From an uncultured Saprospiraceae bacterium (GTDB lineage Bacteria; Bacteroidota; Bacteroidia; Chitinophagales; Saprospiraceae), in the NCBI GenBank assembly GCA_937967535.1, contig CALCMV010000395.1:1-18053 (forward strand): DNA of 18,053 bases. The letters are read 5' to 3'. Made by a program: the position numbers and the translations under genes. Below the pieces are notes generated by a model that saw only the letters and a list, made by a program, of their open reading frames with translations, was not told the DNA's origin and did not search any database. Each line of letters begins with the position of its first letter. The stretch's first letter is position 1. Below, piece by piece: positions 6,897-14,303 of the stretch.

Positions 6897-8693
6897 ATGA
6901 ATCACTTTAGAAATTTTTGCATCATCGCCCACATTGACCACGGCAAAAGTACCCTGGCTGATAGGTTATTAGAATATACCCAAACCATATCCGAGCGTGA
7001 TATGCAATCACAGGCATTGGACAATATGGATTTGGAACGCGAGCGCGGTATCACGATTAAGAGCCATGCCATCCAAATGAACTACCAGCATACGGACAAT
7101 CAGGAGTATACATTCAATCTTATTGATACGCCCGGTCATGTTGATTTTTCTTACGAAGTATCGCGCTCCATCGCTGCATGTGAGGGTGCGCTTTTGATAG
7201 TAGATGCCACACAAGGTATTCAGGCACAGACGATTAGCAACCTCTACCTCGCCATCGAACATGACCTCGAAATCATTCCGGTCATCAATAAAATTGACAT
7301 GGAAAGCGCGATGATTGAGGAAGTCAAAGACCAAATCATTGACCTCATCGGTGGCGATAGAGACGAGATTGTACTGGCAAGCGGCAAGACGGGACAAGGC
7401 ATCGAAGACATCATGGAAGCCATCGTGACGCGCATACCCGCCCCCAAAGGCGACACAAAAGCACCGCTTCAAGCCCTCATTTTTGATTCCACTTTCAATG
7501 CTTATCGCGGCGTGATTGCCTATTTTCGCATACTTAATGGTACGGTGCGTAAAGGCGACCAAGTACAATTTGTAAATACCGGAAATGACTATTTTGCCGA
7601 TGAAATCGGTATTTTGAAAATGGATAATGTACCACAAAAGGTATTGGGTGCAGGAAATGTGGGCTACATTATCACCGGCATCAAGGAATCCAAAGAAATT
7701 AAAGTCGGCGATACGCTTACGCTCGCCAAAAACCCTTGTGACGAAGCCATTCAGGGTTTTGAAGATGTCAAACCAATGGTTTTTGCGGGTATTTTTCCGA
7801 TTGATAATGATGATTATGAGGATTTGCGGGATAGTCTGGAAAAATTGCAACTCAATGACGCTTCGCTCGTCTATGAGCCGGAAACTTCGGTGGCACTTGG
7901 TTTTGGTTTTCGATGTGGATTTTTGGGGATGTTGCACCTCGAAATTATACAAGAACGGCTGTGGCGCGAATTTGGGCAGAGCATTATTACGACTGTTCCC
8001 AACGTATCTTATCGCGCCTATCTCAAAAAAAATCCCAACGATGACATTATCGTCAATAATCCGCAAGACCTTCCCGAACCTACCATTCTTGACCGCGTAG
8101 AAGAGCCTTATATCAGTTCGCAAATCATCTGCAAGCCCGAATATGTGGGTTCAATTATGAGCCTATGTATTGACAAACGCGGCGAAATCAAAAATCAAGT
8201 CTACCTCACCGAAACGCGCGTAGAGTTGACCTTTGACCTGCCTCTAGCAGAAATTGTTTTTGATTTTTATGATAAATTAAAATCTATTTCGCGGGGTTAT
8301 GCCTCGTTTGATTATGAGATTGTGGGTTATCGTCCTTCCACGCTTGTAAAAATGGAAATTAAGCTGAATGGCGATACGGTAGATGCTTTCTCCTCGCTCA
8401 TTCACAAAGATAAGGCGCAGCAATTTGGTCGTCGTATCTGCACAAAACTCAAGGATTTGCTCCCTCGTCAGCAATTTAAAATCGCTATTCAAGCAGCCAT
8501 TGGTGCAAAAGTCATTGCACGTGAAACCATCTCCGCACTCCGCAAAGATGTCACCGCAAAATGCTACGGCGGAGACATCACCCGTAAACGTAAATTATTG
8601 GAAAAACAAAAAGCCGGAAAAAAGAAGATGCGCCAAATCGGTTCGGTAGAAGTGCCGCAGAAGGCGTTTTTGGAGGTTTTGAAATTGGATTAA
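6897..8693 (+). CDS. lepA: Elongation factor 4 (LepA), ribosome back-translocation GTPase
   Basis: This 598-residue GTPase has the normal EF4 length. G1 is AHIDHGKST at 11-19. The switch I region includes ERERGITIK at 48-55. G3 is DTPGH at 77-81, with the GTPase histidine H81, and G4 is NKID at 131-134. Domain II follows, then domain III (VFAGIFPIDNDDYEDLRDSLEKL) and the EF-G-like domain V. The C-terminal domain unique to EF4 ends with SALRKDVTAKCYGGDITRKR and a basic KQKAGKKKMRQIG segment, both diagnostic for LepA. It acts on stalled or mistranslocated ribosomes and in 30S assembly. It is not beside lepB here; the next gene is an unrelated reductase. Confidence 0.98.
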   Translation: MNHFRNFCIIAHIDHGKSTLADRLLEYTQTISERDMQSQALDNMDLERERGITIKSHAIQMNYQHTDNQEYTFNLIDTPGHVDFSYEVSRSIAACEGALLIVDATQGIQAQTISNLYLAIEHDLEIIPVINKIDMESAMIEEVKDQIIDLIGGDRDEIVLASGKTGQGIEDIMEAIVTRIPAPKGDTKAPLQALIFDSTFNAYRGVIAYFRILNGTVRKGDQVQFVNTGNDYFADEIGILKMDNVPQKVLGAGNVGYIITGIKESKEIKVGDTLTLAKNPCDEAIQGFEDVKPMVFAGIFPIDNDDYEDLRDSLEKLQLNDASLVYEPETSVALGFGFRCGFLGMLHLEIIQERLWREFGQSIITTVPNVSYRAYLKKNPNDDIIVNNPQDLPEPTILDRVEEPYISSQIICKPEYVGSIMSLCIDKRGEIKNQVYLTETRVELTFDLPLAEIVFDFYDKLKSISRGYASFDYEIVGYRPSTLVKMEIKLNGDTVDAFSSLIHKDKAQQFGRRICTKLKDLLPRQQFKIAIQAAIGAKVIARETISALRKDVTAKCYGGDITRKRKLLEKQKAGKKKMRQIGSVEVPQKAFLEVLKLD

Positions 8694-8730
8694 ATTGTCG
8701 TTGACTCCTTATTCGTTAATTTCGCGTAAT

Positions 8731-8796
8731 CGTTTAAGTGGAAGTTTAGGTTTAAATAAATAATTCATTTTTAATGAATTATTACCACTTAAAACG
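8731..8796. terminator. AT-rich two-tier hairpin after lepA
   Basis: An inner perfect 11-bp stem pairs AATAATTCATT (8759-8769) with AATGAATTATT (8773-8783) around a TTT loop. An outer stem pairs CGTTTAAGTGG (8731-8741) with CCACTTAAAACG (8785-8796) with one bulged base. It lies 38 bp after the lepA stop codon. No clear T-tract follows, so it could be an RNA 3'-end stabiliser or a factor-dependent terminator rather than a classic intrinsic one. Confidence 0.55.
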
Positions 8797-8877
8797 TCGT
8801 TTAGCTCAGTCCAAGCACTTATCAGTTTGACACGAATCAACGAATCAATGAGTACACGAATAACGAACTAACGAACT

Positions 8878-9489
8878 ATGAAGTACGCCATTATTGTAGG
8901 TAGCCACCGTAAAGACTCTCAATCTTTGAAAGTCGGAAAATACATTGAAACCCGCATCAAAATACTCTATCCTGACGCAGAAACTTATCTACTCAATCTC
9001 CAAGCCGCCAATCTACCCATGTGGGACGAGGGCTTTTGGAAGGGCGGGGAAAAATGGAAAACCGCATGGTCACCCGTTGCTGCCGAATTGCAGACTTGCG
9101 ATGCGATTATCCCCATCACACCCGAATGGAGTGGCATGGCTACGCCGATAATAAAAAACTTCTTCTTGTTGGCTTCTACGAAGGAAATAGGGCATAAGCC
9201 CGGTATGATAGTCAGCGTATCGTCTGGGCGGGGCGGGGCATATCCGATAAACGAACTCCGCACGAGCAGCTACAAGAATAATCAAATTTGTTACATTCCC
9301 GAGCATCTAATCATCCGCTTCGTTGTAGAGCGTCTCAATGAGCCAAAAGCCGTAGATGAGAACGATGCCATCACACGCCAACGCATTGATTATGCAATTG
9401 GTGTATTGAGTCTGTATAGCGAAAATTTCAGGAATATACGCGCAAAATCAGAGGTATGGATGAGCGATGTATTTAAGTTTGGAATGTAA
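8878..9489 (+). CDS. NADPH-dependent FMN reductase family protein
   Basis: This 203-residue flavodoxin-fold protein resembles the FMN_red family (azoreductase, chromate or quinone reductases). The FMN phosphate loop is GSHRKDSQS at 8-16, right after strand 1 (YAIIV). The second flavin-binding loop is PEWSGMATPIIKNFF at 82-96, a variant of the usual PEYN-S-P-LKN pattern. The insertion at about 46-65 (LPMWDEGFWKGGEKW) is rich in Trp and Gly and may shape the substrate pocket. Such enzymes transfer electrons from NAD(P)H through FMN to quinones or other acceptors in the cytosol; the substrate here is not known. The leader contains five ACGAA units in the 45 bases before the ATG. A strong intrinsic terminator follows the gene. 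Confidence 0.88.
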   Translation: MKYAIIVGSHRKDSQSLKVGKYIETRIKILYPDAETYLLNLQAANLPMWDEGFWKGGEKWKTAWSPVAAELQTCDAIIPITPEWSGMATPIIKNFFLLASTKEIGHKPGMIVSVSSGRGGAYPINELRTSSYKNNQICYIPEHLIIRFVVERLNEPKAVDENDAITRQRIDYAIGVLSLYSENFRNIRAKSEVWMSDVFKFGM

Positions 9490-9520
9490 GTCGAAGAGAA
9501 AATATTAGAAGACTATTTTT

Positions 9521-9555
9521 AAAGGGTTTTGCGAGAGCAAAGCCCTTTTTGTTTT
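9521..9555 (+). terminator. Intrinsic terminator of the FMN reductase gene
   Basis: AAAGGGTTTTGC (9521-9532) pairs with GCAAAGCCCTTT (9537-9548) through 12 pairs with one G-U, closed by a GAGA tetraloop and followed by TTTTTGTTTT. It lies 32 bp after the stop codon. Confidence 0.92.
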
Positions 9556-9616
9556 ATGGGTTTATCTTGATTGATTCATTGCTTTTTGGTTGAATGAAAC
9601 AGAAGCCATAGGGCAT

Positions 9617-9719
9617 AAAAAAAGAGCTTAGTGACTCAAAAGGCTAAAAAGAATCACCAAACTCTGGAGGAAACATCATCTTTATACAAGTAGAAACTCA
9701 GCAGAGAAAAACATTGTAT
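9617..9719 (-). ncRNA. Small RNA copy A (novel repeated RNA gene)
   Basis: This is one of three near-identical RNA genes. Read on the minus strand it starts ATACAATG, four bases after a CAATTTTG box, and ends in a seven-base T-tract. Predicted pairings are AUACAA with UUGUAU (RNA positions 1-6 and 31-36), CUC/GAG inside that loop, and a 3' stem GUGAUUC with GAGUCAC that includes one U-G pair. Compared with copies B and C it lacks one T and one A. Both losses fall at the closing pair of the 3' stem, so the stem is one pair shorter but still fully paired. It converges on the FMN reductase gene. I do not recognise the RNA family. Confidence 0.75.
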
Positions 9720-9723
9720 AGTC

Positions 9724-9858
9724 CAAAATTGCAGGTTTTTAATAGATCAAACAAGTCAAAAAGGATGGTTATTTTTAATGGAAAAAATTCTTTAAAAATC
9801 GCTAAATATTGATAATCAGTAATTTAGGTAATAAAAAATAAGAAAAAAATGACACAGA
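9724..9858 (-). promoter_or_regulatory. Promoter and upstream module of small RNA A
   Basis: On the minus strand: TCTGTGTCA (9858-9850), TACTGATTATCAATA (9821-9807), TTG (9754-9752), a 20-base spacer, and CAATTTTG (9731-9724), four bases before the RNA start. The centre-to-centre distance between the first two motifs is 40 bp, and from the second motif to TTG 61 bp. The same distances recur in the other three copies while the intervening sequence differs. TTG-N20-CAnnTTTG is close to the Bacteroidota vegetative promoter, with C replacing the first T. Confidence 0.75.
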
Positions 9859-9923
9859 CTTCAATATACTGCTTGGTATTTCAATAAAAATTATTCGGAA
9901 AAATATAAGTGAAGTAAGGGCAT

Positions 9924-10028
9924 AAAAAAAGAGCTTAGTGACTCTAAAAGGCTAAAAAAGAATCACCAAACTCTGGAGGAAACATCATCTTTATACAAGT
10001 AGAAACTCAGCAGAGAAAAACATTGTAT
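9924..10028 (-). ncRNA. Small RNA copy B (novel repeated RNA gene)
   Basis: This copy is identical to copy C over every base from the ATACAATG start to the 3' T-tract; only the number of Ts differs (7 against 8). The RNA has a 5' helix AUACAA/UUGUAU, a CUC-UGCU-GAG hairpin, an apparently unpaired UUUCCUCC stretch at about RNA 47-54, and an 8-pair 3' stem GUGAUUCU/AGAGUCAC with one U-G pair. A competing hairpin AGAGU/GCUCU lies directly before the U-tract and would be the terminator. It is in tandem with copy A, about 200 bp upstream of it. Confidence 0.75.
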
Positions 10029-10032
10029 GTTG

Positions 10033-10168
10033 CAAATATGAAGGTTTGGAGAGCAGATTACAAGGCATGATTATATACTTTTTTAGCGTAAATTCAGGTA
10101 CTAATACATTTAAAGCTGCTCATAATCAATAAGTTAACTTACAAAATAAAATAAAAAATTGACACAGA
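10033..10168 (-). promoter_or_regulatory. Promoter and upstream module of small RNA B
   Basis: On the minus strand: TCTGTGTCA (10168-10160), TTATTGATTATGA (10132-10120), TTG (10063-10061), a 20-base spacer and CATATTTG (10040-10033), then four bases to the RNA start. The spacing is 40 bp and 62 bp, as in the other copies. The spacer sequence is unrelated to copies A and C except for an AAACC block near its end. Confidence 0.72.
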
Positions 10169-10214
10169 AAGGAAAATTATTTATGAAATTTTTAATAATT
10201 TTAGGTTTATTGCA

Positions 10215-10250
10215 CGTAAAGAAGCCCCTTCATGTAAGCATATGAAGAGG
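10215..10250 (-). terminator. Possible terminator on the minus strand
   Basis: On the minus strand CCTCTTCAT (10250-10242) pairs with ATGAAGGGG (10233-10225) through nine pairs with one U-G, around an 8-base loop. CTTCTTTACG follows. It lies about 440 bp downstream of the fourth promoter copy (10669-10803) and could end that transcript. The weak U-tract keeps confidence low. Confidence 0.4.
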
Positions 10251-10403
10251 ATTGGTATTATCTTAGTGTGTGGGTGTGGAGAGTCAATTGCTCTGGGACG
10301 AGCAGATTGAACTAGTCAAGCAGTAATGACACTCAAAATGTTTTTTTCTTTCCTAGTAAATACTAAAAAAAGGTATTTGTACTTCTCGCTGTGAATTTTT
10401 TTA

Positions 10404-10464
10404 AAAACAGATATTTTACCATTTGCCGGGAGTTGTTTCCCTTTTGTATCTGTTTTGTTTTTTT
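10404..10464. other. Large stem-loop, possibly a bidirectional terminator
   Basis: AAAACAGATA (10404-10413) is an exact inverted copy of TATCTGTTTT (10447-10456). Inside the loop GGGA (10428-10431) pairs with TCCC (10438-10441). On the plus strand it is followed by GTTTTTTTTG; on the minus strand by TTAAAAAAAT. It lies in the 3' part of the transcript expected from the fourth promoter copy. The surrounding bases 10215-10330 are less AT-rich than the rest of the gap, without a recognisable gene. Confidence 0.5.
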
Positions 10465-10517
10465 GTGTTAAAGAACATGAATTTCTTTCAGGTATTTTCA
10501 AATGGTTGAGTGTAAAA

Positions 10518-10619
10518 TTAACCTTCAGTATCATCCCATACTCTATTATTTTCATCAGATGAGTCTTCAGTTACATTTACCCAAACAAAAATCTTTAAAA
10601 TCCAATCCCAAATATACAT
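10518..10619 (-). CDS. Candidate 33-residue Trp-rich small protein
   Basis: On the minus strand an ATG at 10619 opens a 33-codon frame ending in TAA at 10518. The peptide begins MYIWDWILKIFVWV and ends in an acidic, Asn-rich tail with one more Trp: four Trp in 33 residues. The first half is amphipathic to hydrophobic and could lie on or in a membrane; the tail is strongly negative. It starts 45 nt downstream of the start point predicted from the fourth copy of the small-RNA promoter. I do not recognise it. Small hydrophobic peptides of this kind include type I toxins and membrane-bound regulators, but nothing here proves translation. Chance is a real alternative for such a short frame. Confidence 0.45.
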   Translation of the reverse strand: MYIWDWILKIFVWVNVTEDSSDENNRVWDDTEG

Positions 10620-10668
10620 AGTTAGAAATTTACAGGTTAGAAAATCAATTACAATTACAATTACAAGT

Positions 10669-10803
10669 CAAAAATGCTGTTTTTTTTTTTCTAAAGCAAA
10701 GGCTATTTTACAAAGAAAAAATGTAATTTTGCATAGTGTTTGTCGATAAAACACTTATAATCAATGGTTTAAATTTCAGAGAGTCTTCTTTTTTTGATAC
10801 AGA
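10669..10803 (-). promoter_or_regulatory. Fourth copy of the small-RNA promoter module
   Basis: On the minus strand: TCTGTATCA (10803-10795), a diverged CCATTGATTATAAG (centre 10759), TTG (10699-10697), a 20-base spacer and CATTTTTG (10676-10669). The spacings of 40, 61, 20 and a start four bases on (about 10664) match the three small-RNA genes exactly, but the sequence after the start is unrelated to that RNA. The predicted start falls beside three tandem CAATTA units (10646-10663). The 33-codon frame lies downstream. Confidence 0.65.
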
Positions 10804-11023
10804 TTATTTCTTTTTTATGTAAAAAAATGTAGCAGTTTTTTCTTTTTTACTCTATTTTGATAATTTTTTATGAAAAATCAATTTTAGTACAAAAAGCATC
10901 ACAAAACATTAATAAATACCAAAATACACTTTATAAATTTATTCAAAGTTTATGTCAAAGTATAATTAAAAGACTTGATTTTCTTTAAGTTTATAAGTCA
11001 CAAATAATCTAAAAAATACTTGT
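10804..11023. other. AT-rich stretch before the TPR gene
   Basis: I see no gene, RNA or clear TAnnTTTG promoter in this stretch. It is dominated by T- and A-runs. The promoter of the TPR gene must lie here or further upstream but is not recognisable. Confidence 0.4.
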
Positions 11024-12535
11024 ATGAAAAATATAGTTCCCATCGTTAATTCATTAGACAATAAAGAAAAACGCTTAATTAGAAAATTTTTGAGTATTAA
11101 AACGAATGGAATGGAGAAAAAAAAACTTCAATTATTCGATTTAATAGTAAATCAAAAAGTAGCTTCTGATAAAGAAGCGTCCTTTGTACTGTATCAATCG
11201 GAGCCAAATTCTTCGTTTTCTCATTTGAAGAAACGATTAAAAAAAGATTTACTCAACTTCATTTTGCTTCAAGATTCGAAGAATATCAGTTCTGAACGTG
11301 TAAAATCTGAAATCGAATGTAGAAGAATGTTTTTACAAGGACAACTCCTTGTCCAGCGGGGTGTCTATAGTGAAGGTGAGCGCGTGCTTAATGATGCTTT
11401 GAAATTGGCGGAGTCTTATGAAATGTTTGCAGAAATACTAGTTATTAGAGATTATCTGCGTACTACATCAGGCTTCAGGAAAGGAATAGAAACTTACCAA
11501 AAGTATACTGAGACAATGGATTACCAACATGCAGAACTAGGAAAATGGCTCAAAGTACGGCAGTATTATTATCAAGTTTCATTACTCAATGAATTTAAGG
11601 GAAATAAGAAGATAAACCTTGAACATGAAACCGCCGCTATACTGAAAGACTTGGATGCTTATGACGAAAAAGAATCTAGTGAACGATTTCTGTTTTGGTT
11701 TTACGTGTCCAAGATGCACAATCATAATATTAGTAAAGAATTTGTGGAAGCAGATCGTTATGCCCGAAATCTTCTCAACCTGTTTTCAGAAGATTCAATG
11801 ATGAAGACAAAGTCAAATCAAGGCGGTGTTCTCAAAGATGTAGTTTATATCAATCTTAACTTGGGCAATCATAAAGATGCTGTAAAATATGCTAATCAAG
11901 CTATTGATAATTTCAGAAAAGGTATGGTCAATGAACTTCGTGCTATGGATTACCTCTTTTTCGCTCACCTCCGAAATCAAGACTATGCCAATGCTGAAAC
12001 AACCATACAAAAAGCCCTCCAACACAAGCAAATCAACGCCGGCAACAAACTCATCAAAGCACGTTGGTTATTTTTTCAGTCAAACCTTGAATACCTTAAA
12101 GGCAATCATAAGGAAGCCGCCCGTTCACTACGTACTAATGACCACATTACCTCCGACAAATCAGGTTGGAATTTAGGTTGTCGCTTACTGGAAATGATGA
12201 TTGATATGGAAGAAAATGATCTATTTTTAGTAGACTATAAACTCAAAAACTTCAACCGCTTACTCAGCCCCAAAAACACCCAAACCGAAAACATCGAACG
12301 CGCCCGATTGATAGCCAGAGTCATTCGCCTGTTTATCAAACATCGCGGTAATTTTAATGAAACATTTGAAATCGCTAAAAATGAAATTCAGGCATTAGAA
12401 GATGGAGATGGGCAATTATTCTGGGATCCGATGGGCTATGAGGTGATTCGATTTGACAAGTGGTTTCGAGACAAAAGAGATGCAAAAAACAATCCTCGAA
12501 AACCACGAAAATTCAGTGCCTCACGCCCCTCTTGA
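11024..12535 (+). CDS. TPR-containing protein, function unknown
   Basis: This 503-residue cytosolic-looking protein has no signal peptide or membrane segment. The first 90 residues (LDNKEKRLIRKFL, then KKRLKKDLLNFILLQ) are charged and helical, a start I associate with a Bacteroidota-specific family of unknown role. TPR-like helical pairs follow: about 103-134 (LVQRGVYSEGERVLNDALKLAES), 273-300 (NLGNHKDAVKYANQAIDNF), 309-336 (RNQDYANAETTIQKAL) and 344-372 (EYLKGNHKEAARSL). The C-terminus is basic. Such proteins usually act as binding scaffolds. The gene stands alone among the small-RNA genes and converges on the SDR gene. Its first two thirds are more AT-rich than the housekeeping genes upstream, which may hint at acquisition. 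Confidence 0.85.
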   Translation: MKNIVPIVNSLDNKEKRLIRKFLSIKTNGMEKKKLQLFDLIVNQKVASDKEASFVLYQSEPNSSFSHLKKRLKKDLLNFILLQDSKNISSERVKSEIECRRMFLQGQLLVQRGVYSEGERVLNDALKLAESYEMFAEILVIRDYLRTTSGFRKGIETYQKYTETMDYQHAELGKWLKVRQYYYQVSLLNEFKGNKKINLEHETAAILKDLDAYDEKESSERFLFWFYVSKMHNHNISKEFVEADRYARNLLNLFSEDSMMKTKSNQGGVLKDVVYINLNLGNHKDAVKYANQAIDNFRKGMVNELRAMDYLFFAHLRNQDYANAETTIQKALQHKQINAGNKLIKARWLFFQSNLEYLKGNHKEAARSLRTNDHITSDKSGWNLGCRLLEMMIDMEENDLFLVDYKLKNFNRLLSPKNTQTENIERARLIARVIRLFIKHRGNFNETFEIAKNEIQALEDGDGQLFWDPMGYEVIRFDKWFRDKRDAKNNPRKPRKFSASRPS

Positions 12536-12627
12536 CAGCCCAAAGCTACTAAGTTGGACTTGGGCATTAGGTAAGTGGGAAATTAGGCTAAAGAATACAC
12601 AAGTTATTGATAATAAGCATTTTACCT

Positions 12628-12644
12628 TCTCGGCTCAGCCGAGA
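12628..12644. terminator. GC-rich hairpin between convergent genes
   Basis: TCTCGGC (12628-12634) pairs exactly with GCCGAGA (12638-12644) around TCA. It lies between the TPR gene and the SDR gene, where a shared terminator is expected. Neither strand has a T-tract directly after it, so the assignment is tentative. Confidence 0.5.
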
Positions 12645-12670
12645 CCAGTTTCCGAATGTCCAAAATCCTG

Positions 12671-13531
12671 CTAAGAACTAAACATCGTTTTGTGCCGTAT
12701 AGCAAACTCGGCAAATGTAGTTGGTCCCTTGCCTGTCAGGTCTTTTAAATCCATCGAGTAGGCTTCCATAAGTCCCTCTTTGCAAGCGCGTTGCAAGCCA
12801 AGCATGGCTTCTATCATCCATTCACCGATATTGCATTGTTTCATTTTGGTGCGTGCCGTATCTTCGCTGATGTCTTCGTATTCAATCTTTTTTCCGGTGA
12901 TATTGGAAATCAAATCCACAATTTCCATATTGGTGTAAGAGTAGCCGGTAAGGTTATAAATACGGTCTTTATGCCCAAAATTGGTCAGCACATTGCTAGC
13001 AGCTTGAGCAATATCGTCGGCATCTACCTGATTAATTTTGGCATCGCCTTGGGGGAGGGTCAATTTGCCATTACCACACATTTCGCTATAACAGCCCTTA
13101 ATGTAATTTTGCATGAAATTGCCGGGACGAAGAATAGTGTAAGAAATTCCCGATTTGCGGACTACTTTTTCCTTTTCGCCATGCCAGCGTAAAATATCAG
13201 AAGAACTTTTAATATCCGCCCCCAAGCCCGAAAGCAGTACTATTTTTTTAACGCCTTGTTCTTTTGCCGCCTTAGTAAAAGAACGGGTAATTTCAACTTG
13301 GTTGGGAATGACAGGAAGGATAAGCAGCACCTTTTCGACACCTTTTAAGGCAGATAAATAGCTGGCAGGTTTTTCAAAATCAAGCTCAACAACATCAACA
13401 TCTCTCAAAATCTTTCTCCCTTTAGCTCTATTTCTTACGCCTGCTTTTACACGGACATGGGCATTTTTCAAATTCTTGACCACACGACTGCCTATCGTAC
13501 TAGTCGCGCAAGTCACAAGTATAGTGTTCAT
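12671..13531 (-). CDS. NmrA-like NAD(P)-binding SDR family protein
   Basis: This 286-residue atypical short-chain dehydrogenase resembles the NmrA/TMR group (NAD(P)H-sensing regulators, quinone oxidoreductase 2, azoreductase-like). The Rossmann start is ILVTCATSTIGSRVV at 4-18, where the usual T-G-A-T-G-x-x-G has Cys at 8 and Ser at 11. GVRN at 31-34, with R33, suits NADP. VEKVLLILPV at 65-74, KKIVLLSGLGA at 95-105 and YTILRPGNFMQNY at 131-143 follow the family pattern. Members lack the full SDR catalytic Tyr-x-x-x-Lys, and none is obvious here. The role could be redox sensing or quinone reduction; the sequence does not settle it. A TAACATTG box lies four bases before the ATG on its strand, so the message may be leaderless. 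Confidence 0.88.
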   Translation of the reverse strand: MNTILVTCATSTIGSRVVKNLKNAHVRVKAGVRNRAKGRKILRDVDVVELDFEKPASYLSALKGVEKVLLILPVIPNQVEITRSFTKAAKEQGVKKIVLLSGLGADIKSSSDILRWHGEKEKVVRKSGISYTILRPGNFMQNYIKGCYSEMCGNGKLTLPQGDAKINQVDADDIAQAASNVLTNFGHKDRIYNLTGYSYTNMEIVDLISNITGKKIEYEDISEDTARTKMKQCNIGEWMIEAMLGLQRACKEGLMEAYSMDLKDLTGKGPTTFAEFAIRHKTMFSS

Positions 13532-13741
13532 CTCTCAATGTTAGGTTTGGTTAGATTTAGATTTGCCTAAAAACATTTTTTTAGAAACACTAAATATATT
13601 GCAATAGAAGTGCCAAGCATTGACTTAATGCTTTAATATCTATGAATATCGCCACATAAACTACCAACATCCATTTTTTTCGGATAAACACCGCCTAAAT
13701 ACCATGTCAACAACTCCATAATTCATCCAAGCAACAACTCC

Positions 13742-14212
13742 TCACCTTCGTTTTGGAATCCATGCCCACAACATTTCGCACTCAATCGGTGCTTTTCCAC
13801 TCTCATCCCTTACTTTCACATTGACCAAAACTTCTCCCTTCTCCTCCGTCAAAATCCGTTGTTTTTGCGCCTCCTCCAACCATGCCTCTGCACGCATCAT
13901 TCCCTCCGACCGACGCACAAAATCCGTTTTCAATGATTTTATTAATGGAATTTTATCATCAGGAAGATTCATACCTACCACCATACCCGTTGCTGTTTCT
14001 GCTAAAAGTACCATAGCAGCCGCATGTATCTGACCAATATGATTTCGTACTTTTTTCCTATTTTTCAAGGTCACTACTACCCTATCCATTGTCATTTCCT
14101 CAAATTGAACACCTGCCGTACCTACAAATTTTACCGTCCTGCCAACCACATATGACAATAAGGATTTAGGGTATTTCTCTAATTTCTGTACTGTTTTTGC
14201 TAAACGATTCAT
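13742..14212 (-). CDS. DUF4442 hotdog-fold (thioesterase-like) protein
   Basis: This 156-residue protein has a single hotdog domain. The helix-start motif RNHIGQIHAAAMVLLAETATGMV at 56-78 matches the DUF4442/PaaI-type pattern (N57-H58, H63 and E72 near the expected acyl-CoA site). Strands follow, including KTDFVRRSEGMMRAEAWL and VLVNVKVRDESG. The family is thought to hydrolyse acyl-CoA thioesters, but for DUF4442 the substrate is not established. The gene is on the same strand as the SDR gene, 210 bp upstream of it; that gap shows no other gene. Confidence 0.85.
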   Translation of the reverse strand: MNRLAKTVQKLEKYPKSLLSYVVGRTVKFVGTAGVQFEEMTMDRVVVTLKNRKKVRNHIGQIHAAAMVLLAETATGMVVGMNLPDDKIPLIKSLKTDFVRRSEGMMRAEAWLEEAQKQRILTEEKGEVLVNVKVRDESGKAPIECEMLWAWIPKRR

Positions 14213-14216
14213 CCAG

Positions 14217-14224
14217 CAAAATTA
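14217..14224 (-). promoter_or_regulatory. TAnnTTTG box of the DUF4442 gene
   Basis: On the minus strand TAATTTTG is followed by CTGG and then the ATG at 14212. With the four-base offset seen at the small-RNA promoters, transcription would begin at the A of ATG, giving a leaderless message. The upstream TTG is only 15 bases away (14242-14240), shorter than usual. Confidence 0.5.
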
Positions 14225-14303
14225 ATACATTCTCAATAGCAAACAGAAATTATTCCAAAACAGTTAATTTTTTTATGATACTAAAACCAAAGTCTATTGC
14301 TAT

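Noticed and set aside
7008..8123. 371-codon antisense frame within lepA
   Set aside because: It is a shadow of lepA: no recognisable domain, and the lepA frame is conserved throughout.
9601..10170. Tandem copies A and B as a two-unit CRISPR-like or satellite repeat
   Set aside because: Only two tandem units, with a third inverted copy 4 kb away; spacers are promoters with shared boxes, not unique spacers. No cas genes are present.
10300..10345. Possible tRNA-like sequence (GGGACGAGCAGATTGAAC)
   Set aside because: No T-loop GGTTCGA motif and no acceptor-stem pairing could be found on either strand.
10316..10555. 79-codon minus-strand frame after the fourth promoter copy
   Set aside because: It overlaps the 33-codon frame, is lysine- and asparagine-biased as random A/T-rich frames are, spans a strong hairpin at 10404-10456, and shows no motif. 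I kept the shorter frame, whose composition is less like chance, at modest confidence.
10724..10755. TAATTTTG box on the plus strand followed by a 7-bp hairpin (AGTGTTT/AAACACT)
   Set aside because: There is no TTG at a suitable distance, and the segment lies inside the minus-strand promoter module between its boxes. A separate plus-strand RNA is not supported.
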